DNA of 64,000 bases from the NCBI RefSeq assembly GCF_036607905.1, contig NZ_CP144555.1, positions 2,790,001-2,854,000 on the forward strand, read 5' to 3'. This DNA comes from Streptomyces sp. SCSIO 75703 (GTDB lineage: Bacteria; Actinomycetota; Actinomycetes; Streptomycetales; Streptomycetaceae). Each line of letters starts with the position of its first letter. Positions within the stretch are counted from its first letter, which is position 1. A program made the position numbers and the translations under genes. The notes under the pieces were generated by a model. That model was given only the letters and a program-made list of their open reading frames with translations. It did no database searches and was not told where the DNA came from. Shown piece by piece: positions 10,785 through 20,591 of the stretch.

Positions 10785-11807
10785 TCAGTACTGCTCGGTC
10801 TCCACGAATCCGGCGTCCGCGTCGTCGTCGGCGCCGAAGGCGTCCGCCGCTGCGGTCGGGTCGAATCCAGGCGGGCTGTCTTTGAGGGCGAGTCCCATCC
10901 CCGCGAGCTTCGCCTTGACCTCGTCGATCGACTTGGCGCCGAAGTTGCGGATGTCGAGCAGGTCCGCCTCGGAGCGCGCGACCAGCTCGCCCACCGAGTG
11001 GATGCCCTCGCGCTTGAGGCAGTTGTACGACCGGACCGTGAGCTCCAGCTCCTCGATCGGCAGCGCCAGGTCGGCGGCGAGCGCGGCGTCCGTCGGGGAC
11101 GGGCCCATGTCGATGCCCTCGGCGTCGATGTTCAGCTCGCGGGCGAGGCCGAACAGCTCGACGAGGGTCTTGCCGGCCGACGCCATGGCGTCACGGGGAC
11201 GCATGGCCTGCTTGGTCTCGACGTCGACGATCAGCTTGTCGAAGTCGGTGCGCTGCTCGACACGGGTGGCCTCGACCTTGTAGGTGACCTTCAGCACGGG
11301 GCTGTAGATCGAGTCGACCGGGATACGGCCGATCTCCTGGCCGACCTGCTTGTTCTGCACGGCGGAGACGTAGCCGCGACCGCGCTCGACGGTCAGCTCC
11401 ATCTCCAGCTTGCCCTTGCCGTTGAGCGTGGCGAGGACGAGGTCGGGGTTGTGCACCTCGACACCGGCCGGGGGCGCGATGTCGGCGGCGGTGACCAGAC
11501 CCGGGCCCTGCTTGCGCAGGTACATCACGACCGGCTCGTCGTGCTCCGAGGAGACCACGAGCTGCTTGATGTTGAGGATCAGGTCGGTGACGTCCTCCTT
11601 GACGCCCGGCACGGTGGTGAACTCGTGCAGGACACCGTCGATGCGGATGGACGTGACCGCCGCACCCGGGATCGAGGAGAGGAGCGTACGGCGCAGCGAG
11701 TTGCCGAGGGTGTAGCCGAAGCCCGGCTCCAGCGGCTCGATCACGAACCGGGAGCGGAACTCGTCGACGACCTCTTCGGTCAGAGAGGGACGCTGAGCGA
11801 TCAGCAT
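10785..11807 (-). CDS. rpoA: DNA-directed RNA polymerase alpha subunit
   Basis: The alpha subunit forms the dimer that nucleates RNA polymerase assembly, and its C-terminal domain contacts UP-elements and activators. The 340-residue protein has the N-terminal dimerisation domain ([21 protein letters not shown]) and, after an acidic linker, the alpha-CTD around residues 245-320 ([33 protein letters not shown]). A short acidic tail ends in FVETEQY. The ATG follows GAAGGA. It is flanked by rpsK and rplQ as in the classical alpha operon. Confidence 0.98.
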   Translation of the reverse strand: MLIAQRPSLTEEVVDEFRSRFVIEPLEPGFGYTLGNSLRRTLLSSIPGAAVTSIRIDGVLHEFTTVPGVKEDVTDLILNIKQLVVSSEHDEPVVMYLRKQGPGLVTAADIAPPAGVEVHNPDLVLATLNGKGKLEMELTVERGRGYVSAVQNKQVGQEIGRIPVDSIYSPVLKVTYKVEATRVEQRTDFDKLIVDVETKQAMRPRDAMASAGKTLVELFGLARELNIDAEGIDMGPSPTDAALAADLALPIEELELTVRSYNCLKREGIHSVGELVARSEADLLDIRNFGAKSIDEVKAKLAGMGLALKDSPPGFDPTAAADAFGADDDADAGFVETEQY

Positions 11808-11923
11808 GTGTGCATCCTTCAGTCAGGGGCGCCCGCTATATGACGCCCGACCATGTACTGCAAGGGTACGGGCGGCACGACCGGAAAGAGCCGTACCGCC
11901 CGCGAGACCCGGTGAAGCGAGCG

Positions 11924-12328
11924 TCAGACGCGACGGCGCTTCGGCGGACGGCAGCCGTTGTGCGGCGTCGGGGTGACGTCCTGGATGGAGCCGACCTCGA
12001 GGCCGGTCGCCTGGAGCGAGCGGATCGCGGTCTCACGACCGGAACCCGGGCCCTTGACGAACACGTCGACCTTGCGCATGCCGTGCTCCTGCGCGCGGCG
12101 GGCGGCCGACTCTGCGGCCATCTGCGCGGCGAACGGCGTCGACTTCCGCGAGCCCTTGAAGCCGACGTGGCCGGCGGAGGCCCAGGAGATCACGTTGCCC
12201 GTGGGGTCGGTGATCGAGACGATCGTGTTGTTGAACGTGCTCTTGATGTGCGCGTGGCCGTGAGCGACGTTCTTCTTTTCCTTGCGGCGCACCTTCTTGG
12301 CAGCGCCCTGACGACCCTTGGGGGGCAT
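11924..12328 (-). CDS. rpsK: 30S ribosomal protein S11
   Basis: S11 (uS11) is on the 30S platform at the mRNA exit. The 134-residue protein contains [14 protein letters not shown] and the conserved end [16 protein letters not shown]. The ATG is preceded by AGGAG. There are 116 bases to rpoA and 65 bases from rpsM. Confidence 0.98.
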   Translation of the reverse strand: MPPKGRQGAAKKVRRKEKKNVAHGHAHIKSTFNNTIVSITDPTGNVISWASAGHVGFKGSRKSTPFAAQMAAESAARRAQEHGMRKVDVFVKGPGSGRETAIRSLQATGLEVGSIQDVTPTPHNGCRPPKRRRV

Positions 12329-12393
12329 CTACTAACTCCTACGGGAGGTGGTCGGTCCTACAGCGAAGACCGTGGACAGGGGTCCGCTGCGGA

Positions 12394-12774
12394 CTACTTC
12401 TTGCCGGGCTTCTTCTTGCCGGCGATGGCGCGACGCGGGCCCTTGCGGGTACGCGCGTTGGTGCTGGTGCGCTGACCGCGGACGGGCAGACCACGACGGT
12501 GACGCAGACCCTGGTAGGTGCCGATCTCGACCTTGCGGCGGATGTCGGCCTGGATCTCGCGACGGAGGTCACCCTCGGTCTTGATGTTGTTGTCGACGTA
12601 CTCGCGGATCGCGACGAGCTGCTCCTCGGAGAGGTCGCGGACGCGGGTGTTCGGGTCGACGCCGGTGGCGGCCAGCGTCTGCTGCGAAAGGGTCCGGCCG
12701 ATGCCGAACACGTAGGTGAGGGCGATCTCCACGCGCTTTTCGCGCGGGATGTCAACACCGGATACGCGTGCCAT
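12394..12774 (-). CDS. rpsM: 30S ribosomal protein S13
   Basis: S13 (uS13) is in the head of the 30S subunit and makes bridges to the 50S. The 126-residue protein starts [19 protein letters not shown] and ends with a basic tail ([18 protein letters not shown]) that reaches P-site tRNA. The start follows CTGGAGCC. The 186-base gap upstream contains hairpins and the dyad element shared with rplQ. Confidence 0.98.
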   Translation of the reverse strand: MARVSGVDIPREKRVEIALTYVFGIGRTLSQQTLAATGVDPNTRVRDLSEEQLVAIREYVDNNIKTEGDLRREIQADIRRKVEIGTYQGLRHRRGLPVRGQRTSTNARTRKGPRRAIAGKKKPGKK

Positions 12775-12827
12775 TCAATGGCTCCAGTTGATTGTCGGAG
12801 GTCTTCCACAGAACCGGCTCCCGGACC

Positions 12828-12841
12828 GCCGTACCAGGTAC
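12828..12841 (-). repeat. 14-base element with GTACC/GGTAC dyad, copy 2 (rpsM leader)
   Basis: This is identical to the copy at 10662-10675. It is 54-67 bases upstream of the rpsM start and inside a larger G+C-rich fold. A further short hairpin (CGGGCACC/GGTGCCCG) is at 12875-12892. Confidence 0.6.
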
Positions 12842-12960
12842 GGACCGGGTCCCCGGCCTCCGAACCGGGGGTGTCGGGCACCGAGGTGCCCGGGTTCTGC
12901 GTATGTACGTTCAGCTCGCGTCGCGCGAAGTCCTGCGAATCGCGGAGGGACGGTCGAGCG

Positions 12961-13074
12961 TCAGCCCTGGCGCTGCTTGTGGCGCGGGTTGTCGCAGATG
13001 ACCATGACCCGGCCGTGACGGCGGATCACCCTGCACTTGTCGCAGATCTTCTTGACGCTCGGCTTGACCTTCAT
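12961..13074 (-). CDS. rpmJ: 50S ribosomal protein L36
   Basis: This 37-residue protein is [20 protein letters not shown] followed by a basic C-terminus ending RHKQRQG. Cys11, Cys14, Cys27 and His32 form the zinc site, so this is the zinc-binding (C+) form of bL36. It is 62 bases downstream of infA. Confidence 0.97.
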   Translation of the reverse strand: MKVKPSVKKICDKCRVIRRHGRVMVICDNPRHKQRQG

Positions 13075-13136
13075 GGGGTGAGGTTCTCCGGGTCAGTTGC
13101 CGGCGACCCCGCGCGGACGCGGGGTGTGGGCAAGAT

Positions 13137-13358
13137 CTACTTGTACCGGTAGACGATCCGGCCACGGGTCAGGTCGTACGGAGAGAGCTCCACCACGACC
13201 CGGTCGTCAGGGAGGATGCGGATGTAGTGCATGCGCATCTTGCCGCTGATGTGTGCCAGGACCTGGTGGCCGTTCTGGAGCTCGACCTTGAACATGGCGT
13301 TCGGAAGAGACTCGACGACAGTGCCCTCGATCTCGATGGCACCTTGCTTCTTGGCCAC
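13137..13358 (-). CDS. infA: Translation initiation factor IF-1
   Basis: IF-1 binds the A site of the 30S subunit and helps IF-2 and IF-3 select the start codon. The 73-residue protein is a single S1-like OB fold ([20 protein letters not shown], then [21 protein letters not shown]). The GTG start follows GAAGGGCGAAGC. A perfect TAGACT -10 box lies 90 bases upstream, so infA starts its own transcript. Confidence 0.98.
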   Translation of the reverse strand: MAKKQGAIEIEGTVVESLPNAMFKVELQNGHQVLAHISGKMRMHYIRILPDDRVVVELSPYDLTRGRIVYRYK

Positions 13359-13795
13359 GCTTCGCCCTTCGAATCGACTACCTTGATCGACTCCCGCGCA
13401 CCGATGGTGTGCATGCGGACATGCGGGTGCACCAGAGCCGACGAGTCAGTCTACGTCAGCAGCCTCGGAAAGGCGAAACGAGGAAGTCTGCCCCATCCGG
13501 GCGATCGTTATGCGCGGGGCCCCCGTCCGGGCGTGGCGCCCGGCCCGGTCCGGTGACCGGTGCGGCCCGCGGGGTCGGAGTGCCCCCGCGGGGCCCTCGC
13601 CACCGGCGGGGCGGGTGTGACCGCTGCCCGCGGAGCGTCACGGCCGGGGGCTGACATGACGGGCGGGGCCACAGTCACAGGCCGGACTGATGCGACCCTT
13701 CGGGGCCGCCGTGGCAGCCGTGGCAGATGGGGACGGGGTGACCGGCGGGGCGGCAGCCACAGGCGTGCCGCGGGCGCCCGCGCGGCCCCGGGCGG
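13359..13795. other. Intergenic region map / infA
   Basis: 437 bases with no supported gene. The map-proximal half is extremely G+C-rich with overlapping dyads (for example around 13562-13596) that may end the map transcript. The infA-proximal part is less G+C-rich and carries the infA promoter. Confidence 0.6.
13448..13477 (-). promoter_or_regulatory. infA promoter
   Basis: On the minus strand, TTCGCC (13477-13472), 18 bases, then TAGACT (13453-13448). The -10 matches the Streptomyces vegetative consensus and the spacing is normal. It would give a leader of roughly 80 bases. Confidence 0.65.
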
Positions 13796-14632
13796 TCAGG
13801 CCAGCGGGTCCGGCGCCGCGGTGATCCCCAGCTCGGCCAGCTTCGCCTTGCCGCCGTCCGGGGCGGTCAGCACCAGCGGGCCCCGCTCGGTGAGGGCGAC
13901 GGAGTGCTCCCAGTGCGAGGACCAGGTGCCGTCCGTGGTGACGACGGTCCACTCGTCCTCCAGCACCTCGGTGCGCGGGGTGCCGAGCGAGACCATCGGC
14001 TCGATCGCCAGGCAGAAGCCCGGCACCAGCCGCGGGCCCTTGCCGCGCCGGCGGTCGACGTAGTTCAGCAGGTGCGGGTCCATGTGCATCTCGGTGCCGA
14101 TGCCGTGGCCCCCGTAGTCCTCGATGATCCCGTACTTGCCGCCGCCCGGCTTGGGCTGGCGGCGGATGTACGTCTCGATCGCGCGGGAGACGTCCACGAG
14201 CCGGTTGCCCTGCTTCATGGCCGCGATCCCGGCCCACATCGACTCCTCCGTCACCCGCGACAGCTCGACCAGCTCCGGGGCGTGGCCCGAGCCGACGAAG
14301 GCGGTGAAGGCGGCGTCGCCGTGCCAGCCGTCGATGATCGCCCCGCAGTCGATCGAGATGACGTCCCCGTCCTTGAGGACGACGTCGTCGGAGGGGATGC
14401 CGTGGACGACGACCTCGTTGACCGAGGTGCAGATGGTGGCCGGGAAACCGCCGTATCCGAGGAAGTTCGGCTTGGCGTCGTGCTCCGCGAGCACCTTGCG
14501 GGCGACCTGGTCCAGGTCCCGGGTCGTGGCGCCGGGCACGGCGGCCTCGCGCGTGGCCGCGTGGATGGCGGCGACGACCAGCCCCGCCTCGCGCATCTTG
14601 GCGATCTGCTCGGGGTTCTTGATCTGCACCAT
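13796..14632 (-). CDS. map: Methionine aminopeptidase, type I
   Basis: Map removes the initiator methionine from nascent proteins. The 278-residue protein has the five metal ligands of the pita-bread fold: Asp95, Asp106, His176, Glu211 and Glu242, in the contexts SIDCG, HGDA, GGHGIG, AIEPM and WEHS. The start at MVQIKNPEQIAKMREAG is preceded by AGAAAGG. A longer in-frame start adds 24 residues unlike the family. It lies in the secY-adk-map-infA order but is separated from adk by 156 bases with a strong hairpin. Confidence 0.95.
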   Translation of the reverse strand: MVQIKNPEQIAKMREAGLVVAAIHAATREAAVPGATTRDLDQVARKVLAEHDAKPNFLGYGGFPATICTSVNEVVVHGIPSDDVVLKDGDVISIDCGAIIDGWHGDAAFTAFVGSGHAPELVELSRVTEESMWAGIAAMKQGNRLVDVSRAIETYIRRQPKPGGGKYGIIEDYGGHGIGTEMHMDPHLLNYVDRRRGKGPRLVPGFCLAIEPMVSLGTPRTEVLEDEWTVVTTDGTWSSHWEHSVALTERGPLVLTAPDGGKAKLAELGITAAPDPLA

Positions 14633-14740
14633 GGGGACTGCGGCCTTTCTGGACCGGGACGAGAGACGTTCCAACGATACGGGGCCGCCGCACACCCCCG
14701 GCACCGCCCGGCCGCGGCCGGAGCCGCCCCGGACACGGCT

Positions 14741-14773
14741 CAGCCGCGGTCCCCGGCACGGGAACCGCGGCTG
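14741..14773 (-). terminator. Hairpin between adk and map
   Basis: A 10-bp outer stem (CAGCCGCGGT and its complement) with a 4-bp inner stem, directly after the adk stop. There is no T-run, so it is more likely an attenuator or RNA-stability element than a full terminator. Confidence 0.4.
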
Positions 14774-14788
14774 TCGCCACCGAGCGGC

Positions 14789-15442
14789 CTAGCGGCCGCC
14801 CCGGAGCGCCTCCAGCGCGCGCTCGGTGACCGCTTCCACGGCGCCCATCGCGGAGATGGTGACGACCAGCCCCTGCGCCTTGTAGTGGTCGATGATCGGC
14901 TCGGTCTGCGTGTGGTAGACCTCGAGCCGCTTGCGGACGGTCTCCTCGGAGTCGTCGTCGCGCTGGTACAGCTCGCCGCCGCAGACGTCGCAGACGCCTT
15001 CTTTGGCGGAGGGCTTGTACGTCACGTGGAAGACGTGCGCCGAGTCGTTGCGGCACACCCGCCGGCCGGCGATGCGCTTGACGACCTCGTCCTCGGGAGC
15101 CTCCAGGTCGAGCACCGCGTCCAGCTTGATGCCCTCCCGGTCCAGCGTCTCGTCCAGCGCCTTGGCCTGGGAGACGTTGCGCGGGAAGCCGTCCAGCAGG
15201 AAACCGCCCTCGGCGTCGGGCTGCTCCATGCGGTCCTTGGCCATGGCGATGGTGACCTCGTCCGGGACCAGGTTCCCGGCGTCCATGTAGGACTTGGCGA
15301 GCTTGCCCAGCTCCGTCTGCCGGCTGATGTTCGCGCGGAACAGGTCGCCCGTGGAGATGTGCGGGATGTGCAACGTCTCTGCGAGGCGGGTGGCCTGTGT
15401 TCCCTTTCCGGCACCCGGTGGCCCGACGAGGACGATTCGCAT
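14789..15442 (-). CDS. adk: Adenylate kinase
   Basis: Adk catalyses ATP + AMP = 2 ADP. The 217-residue protein has the P-loop GPPGAGKGTQ at residues 7-16, the AMP-binding segment TGDLFR, and the motif DGFPRNVSQA. The LID domain has Cys130 and the pair Cys151-x2-Cys154 with nearby His residues, so it may bind zinc. Its ATG overlaps the secY stop in TGATG, a clear sign of translational coupling. Confidence 0.97.
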   Translation of the reverse strand: MRIVLVGPPGAGKGTQATRLAETLHIPHISTGDLFRANISRQTELGKLAKSYMDAGNLVPDEVTIAMAKDRMEQPDAEGGFLLDGFPRNVSQAKALDETLDREGIKLDAVLDLEAPEDEVVKRIAGRRVCRNDSAHVFHVTYKPSAKEGVCDVCGGELYQRDDDSEETVRKRLEVYHTQTEPIIDHYKAQGLVVTISAMGAVEAVTERALEALRGGR

Positions 15443-16755
15443 CAGCGGAGGAACCCTTCGTAATTGCGCTGCTGGAGCTGGCTCTCGATCTGCTTCACCG
15501 TCTCGAGACCGACACCCACGATGATCAGGATGCTCGTCCCGCCGAACGGGAAGTTCTGGTTTGCCCCGAAACCGGCCAACGCCATTGTCGGCACGAGAGC
15601 GATCAGGCCCAGGTACAGCGAACCCGGCCAGGTGATCCGGTTGAGTACGTAGCTCAGGTACTCAGCGGTCGGTCGGCCAGCCCGGATGCCCGGGATGAAG
15701 CCACCATACTTCTTCATGTTGTCCGCGACTTCCTCGGGGTTGAACGAGATGGCCACGTAGAAGAAGGCGAAGAAAACGATCAAGAGGAAGTACATGATGA
15801 TGTGCGGCGTCGCGGCCGTGTCGGCGAGATTCTTCGTGATCCAGGTCGCCCAGCCCGCCTGCGAGTTGGAGAACTGGACGATCAGCGCCGGGATGTAGAG
15901 CAGCGACGAGGCGAAGATGACGGGGATGACGCCCGCCTGGTTCACCTTGAGCGGGATGTAGGTGGACGTACCACCGTAGGAACGGCGGCCGATCATGCGC
16001 TTCGCGTACTGGACGGGAATGCGGCGCTGGGCCTGCTCGACGAAGACCACGAGGCCGACCATGACCAGGCCGACCGCGATGACGGTGCCGAACTCGATCC
16101 AGCCGCCCGCCAGGTCGCCCTGCTTCTTGATGGCCCACAGGGCGGAGGGGAAGGTCGCGGAGATCGAGATGAACATCAGGATCGACATGCCGTTGCCGAT
16201 GCCGCGGTCGGTGATCAGCTCACCGAGCCACATCACGAGGGCCGTGCCGGCGGTCATGCAGATCACCATCACGACGGTGGTGAAGATGGCGCGGTCCGGG
16301 ACGATCTGGCCCGCGACGGTGCAGCCGGAGAAGAGGGCGCCGCTGCGGGCGGTGGCCACCAGGCCGGTGCCCTGCAGGATGGCGAGCGCGATGGTCAGGT
16401 AGCGGGTGTACTGCGTGATCTTCGCCGTACCCGCCTGGCCTTCCTTCTTCAGGGCCTCCAGGCGCGGGATCACGACGGTCAGCAGCTGCAGAATGATGCT
16501 GGCCGTGATGTACGGCATGATGCCGAGCGCGAAGACCGTGATCTGCAGCAGGGCGCCACCGCTGAACATGTTGACCAGACCGAAGAGGCCCTGGTTGCCG
16601 GACGCCTGGTCCACACACTCCTGGACGCTTCTGTAGTCGACTCCGGGAATCGGAACGTGGGTACCGAGCCGGTACACCACGATGATGCCGAGCGTGAAGA
16701 GCAGCTTCTTGCGCAGGTCGGGCGTCTTGAACGCCCGGGCGAACGCGGTGAGCAC
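15442..16755 (-). CDS. secY: Protein translocase subunit SecY
   Basis: SecY is the channel of the Sec translocase and works with SecE, encoded at 61814-62098. The 437-residue protein has ten transmembrane helices. It starts MLTAFARAFKTPDLRKKLLF from a GTG preceded by GGAGG and contains the plug-region and loop motifs (LGIMPYITASIILQLL, GNGMSILMF). There are 239 bases between rplO and secY with a strong terminator-like hairpin, so secY-adk may be partly uncoupled from the upstream r-protein genes. Confidence 0.98.
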   Translation of the reverse strand: MLTAFARAFKTPDLRKKLLFTLGIIVVYRLGTHVPIPGVDYRSVQECVDQASGNQGLFGLVNMFSGGALLQITVFALGIMPYITASIILQLLTVVIPRLEALKKEGQAGTAKITQYTRYLTIALAILQGTGLVATARSGALFSGCTVAGQIVPDRAIFTTVVMVICMTAGTALVMWLGELITDRGIGNGMSILMFISISATFPSALWAIKKQGDLAGGWIEFGTVIAVGLVMVGLVVFVEQAQRRIPVQYAKRMIGRRSYGGTSTYIPLKVNQAGVIPVIFASSLLYIPALIVQFSNSQAGWATWITKNLADTAATPHIIMYFLLIVFFAFFYVAISFNPEEVADNMKKYGGFIPGIRAGRPTAEYLSYVLNRITWPGSLYLGLIALVPTMALAGFGANQNFPFGGTSILIIVGVGLETVKQIESQLQQRNYEGFLR

Positions 16756-16929
16756 GGTGCCTCCTGCGACCCCCGCGCTTCTGCGTCAAGGGTGACGGTC
16801 TTGAGGTTCGACTGACGACGTATTGCGTAACGGACAACTGCCGCTCAGGGTGCCCCAGGTGCGGCACCCCACGGAAGTGGGCAGTGCAGGCCACTTTACC
16901 GGCGTGGGCACCGCCCTTGGAACGACCAA

Positions 16930-16961
16930 CCGGGGATACCCCTTTTGTGGGGTATCCCCGG
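16930..16961 (-). terminator. Terminator-like hairpin between rplO and secY
   Basis: A perfect 13-bp stem (CCGGGGATACCCC and complement) with the loop ACAAAA, followed by TTGGTCG on the minus strand. It is 33 bases after the rplO stop, in the middle of the spc operon. Confidence 0.65.
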
Positions 16962-16994
16962 TCGGGATGGCTCACGTCATCGAGGCGCCTGGGT

Positions 16995-17450
16995 TCAGAC
17001 GAGCTCGGTGACGGTGCCGCCGGCGGCGGTGATCTTCTCCTTGGCGGGACCGGAGACGGAGTCGACCGTCACCTGGAGCGCCACGGAGATCTCGCCCTGG
17101 CCGAGGACCTTGACGAGGCTGTTCTTGCGCACCGCACCCTTGGCCACGAGACCCTCGACGGTGACTTCGCCACCGTCGGGGTAGAGCGCGGCCAGCCGGT
17201 CCAGGTTCACGACCTGGTACTCGGTCTTGAACGGGTTCTTGAAGCCCTTCAGCTTCGGGAGGCGCATGTGGAGGGGCATCTGCCCACCCTCGAAGCGCTC
17301 CGGAACCTGGTAACGAGCCTTGGTGCCCTTGGTACCACGACCGGCCGTCTTACCCTTCGACGCCTCACCACGACCGACGCGGGTCTTGGCGGTCTTGGCG
17401 CCCGGGGCGGGACGGAGGTTGTGGATCTTGAGCGGGTTCTGCTCCGCCAT
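16995..17450 (-). CDS. rplO: 50S ribosomal protein L15
   Basis: L15 (uL15) assembles late into the 50S core. The 151-residue protein has the basic Gly-rich N-terminus ([19 protein letters not shown]) typical of the family. It begins 2 bases after the rpmD stop. Confidence 0.97.
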   Translation of the reverse strand: MAEQNPLKIHNLRPAPGAKTAKTRVGRGEASKGKTAGRGTKGTKARYQVPERFEGGQMPLHMRLPKLKGFKNPFKTEYQVVNLDRLAALYPDGGEVTVEGLVAKGAVRKNSLVKVLGQGEISVALQVTVDSVSGPAKEKITAAGGTVTELV

Positions 17451-17452
17451 GA

Positions 17453-17635
17453 TCAGTCGACCTCCTCGACCGTCACGAGGTGGCGGACGGTGTGCACCAT
17501 GCCGCGGAACTCGGGACGGTCCTCCTTGACGACCTGCGTGTTGATCCCCTTGAGACCAAGGGAGCGCAGGGTGTCACGGTGGTTCTGCTTGCTGCCGATG
17601 TAGGACTTGACCTGCGTAATCTTGAGCTGTGCCAT
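17453..17635 (-). CDS. rpmD: 50S ribosomal protein L30
   Basis: The 60-residue uL30 protein starts [20 protein letters not shown] and ends [11 protein letters not shown]. The ATG lies 2 bases after the rpsE stop, and its start region overlaps the end of rpsE. A longer reading frame runs upstream inside rpsE but has no family resemblance. Confidence 0.97.
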   Translation of the reverse strand: MAQLKITQVKSYIGSKQNHRDTLRSLGLKGINTQVVKEDRPEFRGMVHTVRHLVTVEEVD

Positions 17636-17637
17636 GA

Positions 17638-18243
17638 TTACGCACCCGCCCCGGCACGTGCCCGCAGGAGGGCCGCGGGAGCGACGTCCTCGAGCGGCAG
17701 ACCGCGGCGGGCCGCGATCTCCTCGGGACGCTGCAGGCCCTTGAGGGCCTCCACGGTCGCGTGCACGATGTTGATCTGGTTGTCGGAGCCGAGCGACTTC
17801 GACAGCACGTCGTGGATACCGGCGCACTCCAGCACGGCACGCACCGGGCCACCGGCGATCACACCGGTACCGGGCGACGCGGGCTTGAGCAGCACGACGC
17901 CGGCGGCCTTCTCACCCTGGATGGGGTGCGGGATGGTGCCCTGGATGCGGGGGACCTTGAAGAAGTGCTTCTTGGCCTCCTCAACGCCCTTGGCGATGGC
18001 GGCCGGCACCTCCTTGGCCTTGCCGTATCCGACACCGACGGTGCCGTCACCGTCGCCCACCACGACCAGCGCGGTGAAGCTGAAGCGACGACCACCCTTC
18101 ACAACCTTGGCGACGCGGTTGATCGCGACGACGCGCTCAACGTAAGCGGTCTTCTCGGCGGCAGCTGCGCCGCCGTCACGGCCCTTCCGGTCCCGCCGCT
18201 CGCCGCCACCGGCACCGCTGCCGCGGCGCTGGGGTCCAGCCAT
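17638..18243 (-). CDS. rpsE: 30S ribosomal protein S5
   Basis: S5 (uS5) contributes to decoding fidelity and the mRNA entry helicase. The 201-residue protein has a Gly/Arg-rich extension of about 35 residues, then the double-stranded RNA-binding domain ([21 protein letters not shown]). The C-terminal domain has [20 protein letters not shown]. It is followed after 2 bases by rpmD. Confidence 0.97.
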   Translation of the reverse strand: MAGPQRRGSGAGGGERRDRKGRDGGAAAAEKTAYVERVVAINRVAKVVKGGRRFSFTALVVVGDGDGTVGVGYGKAKEVPAAIAKGVEEAKKHFFKVPRIQGTIPHPIQGEKAAGVVLLKPASPGTGVIAGGPVRAVLECAGIHDVLSKSLGSDNQINIVHATVEALKGLQRPEEIAARRGLPLEDVAPAALLRARAGAGA

Positions 18244-18283
18244 TGGAATTACCTCTCTCTGTTTCCGCTAGCTACGGAACCGG

Positions 18284-18667
18284 TCAGAACTTCAAACCGG
18301 CTTCGCGGGCGGCGTCCGCCAGGGCGGCGATGCGCCCGGCGTACTGGTTGCCACCTCGGTCGAACACGACGGCCTCGACACCGGCGGCCTTGGCACGCTC
18401 GGCCACCAGGGCCCCGACCTGCTTGGCCTGCGAGGACTTGTCGCCCTCGCCGCCGCGGATCGAGGTGTCCAGGGTGGACGCCGACGCCACGGTGTGGCCC
18501 TTGAGGTCGTCGATCACCTGCGCCACGATGTGGCGGTTGGAGCGGGTCACGACGAGACGGGGGCGCTCCGCCGTACCCGCGACCTTCTTGCGGATCCGGA
18601 TGTGACGGCGCTTGATCGCGGCGCGCTTGTAGGCGTCGCCCTTGAGGATCTTCTGCCCGTATGCCAT
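18284..18667 (-). CDS. rplR: 50S ribosomal protein L18
   Basis: L18 (uL18) binds 5S rRNA together with L5. The 127-residue protein has [20 protein letters not shown] and the conserved C-terminus [20 protein letters not shown]. It follows rplF by 3 bases. Confidence 0.97.
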   Translation of the reverse strand: MAYGQKILKGDAYKRAAIKRRHIRIRKKVAGTAERPRLVVTRSNRHIVAQVIDDLKGHTVASASTLDTSIRGGEGDKSSQAKQVGALVAERAKAAGVEAVVFDRGGNQYAGRIAALADAAREAGLKF

Positions 18668-18670
18668 GGC

Positions 18671-19210
18671 TTACTTACCCGCCTTTCCGACCTTGCGGCG
18701 GATGACTTCGCCCTCGTACTTGACGCCCTTGGCCTTGTACGGGTCGGGCTTGCGGAGCTTGCGGATGTTGGCCGCGACCTCGCCGACCTTCTGCTTGTCG
18801 ATGCCCTCGACCGAGAAACGGGTGGCCGACTCGACCTTGAAGGTGATGCCCTCGGGGGCCTCGACCAGGATCGGGTGGCTGTAGCCGAGGGAGAACTCCA
18901 GGTTCGAACCCTTGGCGAGCACGCGGTAACCGACACCGCTGATCTCGAGCTTCTTCACGTAACCCTGGGTCACGCCGGTGATCATGTTCGCCACCAGCGT
19001 GCGGGACAGGCCGTGAAGGGCCTTGCTCTGACGCTCGTCGTTGGGGCGGATGACGTTGAGCACGCCGTCCTCGCCCTTGGCGATGTCGATCGGCGCCACG
19101 ACGGTGTGGGTCAGCGAGCCCTTGGGGCCCTTGACCGAGACCGTCCGGCCGTCGATGGTGACGTCCACGCCGGCGGGAACCGCGATGGGGAGCTTGCCGA
19201 TGCGCGACAT
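18671..19210 (-). CDS. rplF: 50S ribosomal protein L6
   Basis: L6 (uL6) sits near the sarcin-ricin loop. The 179-residue protein has the two repeated domains and the conserved C-terminal [20 protein letters not shown]. It is 24 bases after rpsH. Confidence 0.97.
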   Translation of the reverse strand: MSRIGKLPIAVPAGVDVTIDGRTVSVKGPKGSLTHTVVAPIDIAKGEDGVLNVIRPNDERQSKALHGLSRTLVANMITGVTQGYVKKLEISGVGYRVLAKGSNLEFSLGYSHPILVEAPEGITFKVESATRFSVEGIDKQKVGEVAANIRKLRKPDPYKAKGVKYEGEVIRRKVGKAGK

Positions 19211-19234
19211 AGCTGTTTCCTCCGTTCCCTTCCG

Positions 19235-19633
19235 TTACCAGACGTAGGCGAGGACTTCCCCACCCACGCCCTTCTTGCCGGCCTGCTTGTCGGTGAGGAG
19301 CCCGTGCGACGTGGAGATGATCGCCACGCCGAGGCCGCCCAGCACCTTGGGCAGGTTGGTGGACTTCGCGTAAACCCGGAGACCGGGCTTGGAGATCCGC
19401 TTGATGCCCGCGATGGAGCGCTCGCGGTTCGGGCCGAACTTGAGGTCCAGGACGAGGTTCTTGCCGACCTCGGCGTCCTCGACCTTCCAGCCCGTGATGA
19501 AGCCCTCCTGCTGGAGGATCTCCGCGATGTGAGACTTGATCTTGGACGCCGGCATCGTCACGGAGTCGTGGTACGCCGAGTTCGCGTTCCGCAGACGCGT
19601 CAGCATGTCTGCGATCGGATCAGTCATGGTCAT
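19235..19633 (-). CDS. rpsH: 30S ribosomal protein S8
   Basis: S8 (uS8) is a primary 16S rRNA binder and, in E. coli, the repressor of the spc operon. The 132-residue protein begins [18 protein letters not shown] and ends [22 protein letters not shown] start at the second Met is also possible. Upstream in-frame codons do not resemble the family. A 209-base gap separates it from rpsN. Confidence 0.96.
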   Translation of the reverse strand: MTMTDPIADMLTRLRNANSAYHDSVTMPASKIKSHIAEILQQEGFITGWKVEDAEVGKNLVLDLKFGPNRERSIAGIKRISKPGLRVYAKSTNLPKVLGGLGVAIISTSHGLLTDKQAGKKGVGGEVLAYVW

Positions 19634-19842
19634 GAATTGGCCTTCGGCCTCTCTCGCCGGGGTTTCCTGGTGCGCCATCCCTCTCCCCGATCCGAGACGG
19701 GACGGGTGCGGCGCGGTGGACCTACGGCGTAGTAAGTCGTACGGGCGGCAGACGCCCAACCCCACAAGCCTAAGGCATGCGGAGGCGGGCCCCTGCCGAC
19801 CCAGATGCTTACCGAGAGCCTGAATAACCCGGAATTACCGGA

Positions 19843-20028
19843 TTACCAGGAGCTCTTGGTCACGCCCGGCAGCTCGCCACGGTGAGCCATCTCACGAAGG
19901 CACACGCGGCACAGGCCGAACTTGCGGTACACGGAGTGCGGACGACCACAGCGCTGGCAGCGGGTGTAGCCGCGCACTCCGAACTTGGGCTTGCGAGCAG
20001 CCTTCGCGATGAGAGCCTTCTTCGCCAT
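19843..20028 (-). CDS. rpsN: 30S ribosomal protein S14, zinc-binding type
   Basis: This 61-residue uS14 protein is the short zinc form: CQRC (Cys24, Cys27) and CRVC (Cys40, Cys43) make the zinc site. It ends [10 protein letters not shown]. The ATG lies 5 bases after the rplE stop. Streptomyces usually also carry a longer zinc-free S14 elsewhere; that copy is not in this window. Confidence 0.96.
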   Translation of the reverse strand: MAKKALIAKAARKPKFGVRGYTRCQRCGRPHSVYRKFGLCRVCLREMAHRGELPGVTKSSW

Positions 20029-20033
20029 CTCGC

Positions 20034-20591
20034 TCACGCCTCCTTGAACGGGAAGCCGAGGTGACGCAGAAGGGCACGGCCCTCTTCGTCGTTGGTCGCC
20101 GTGGTCACCACGGTGATGTCCATACCCCGGACGCGGTCGATCTTGTCCTGGTCGATCTCGTGGAACATGACCTGCTCCGTGAGACCGAAGGTGTAGTTGC
20201 CACGGCCGTCGAACTGCTTGGGGGACAGGCCGCGGAAGTCGCGGATGCGCGGCAGCGCGAGCGACAGGGTGCGGTCCAGGAACTCCCACATGCGGTCGCC
20301 ACGGAGCGTGACGTGGGCACCGATCGGCTGGCCCTCGCGCAGCTTGAACTGCGCGATGGAACGCCGGGCCTTGGTGACGGCCGGCTTCTGACCGGTGATC
20401 GTGGTGAGGTCGCGGATGGCGCCCTCGATCAGCTTGGAGTCGCGGGCGGCGTCGCCCACACCCATGTTGACCACGATCTTCACGAGGCCGGGAACCTGCA
20501 TGACGTTCTCGTAGGAGAACTCCTCACGCAGCTTGCCCGCGATCTCCTCGCGGTACTTCGTCTTGAGACGCGGAGTGGTGGTGGTAGCCAT
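20034..20591 (-). CDS. rplE: 50S ribosomal protein L5
   Basis: L5 (uL5) joins 5S rRNA to the central protuberance. The 185-residue protein contains [39 protein letters not shown] and [20 protein letters not shown]. Its ATG overlaps the rplX stop (TGATG). Confidence 0.97.
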   Translation of the reverse strand: MATTTTPRLKTKYREEIAGKLREEFSYENVMQVPGLVKIVVNMGVGDAARDSKLIEGAIRDLTTITGQKPAVTKARRSIAQFKLREGQPIGAHVTLRGDRMWEFLDRTLSLALPRIRDFRGLSPKQFDGRGNYTFGLTEQVMFHEIDQDKIDRVRGMDITVVTTATNDEEGRALLRHLGFPFKEA

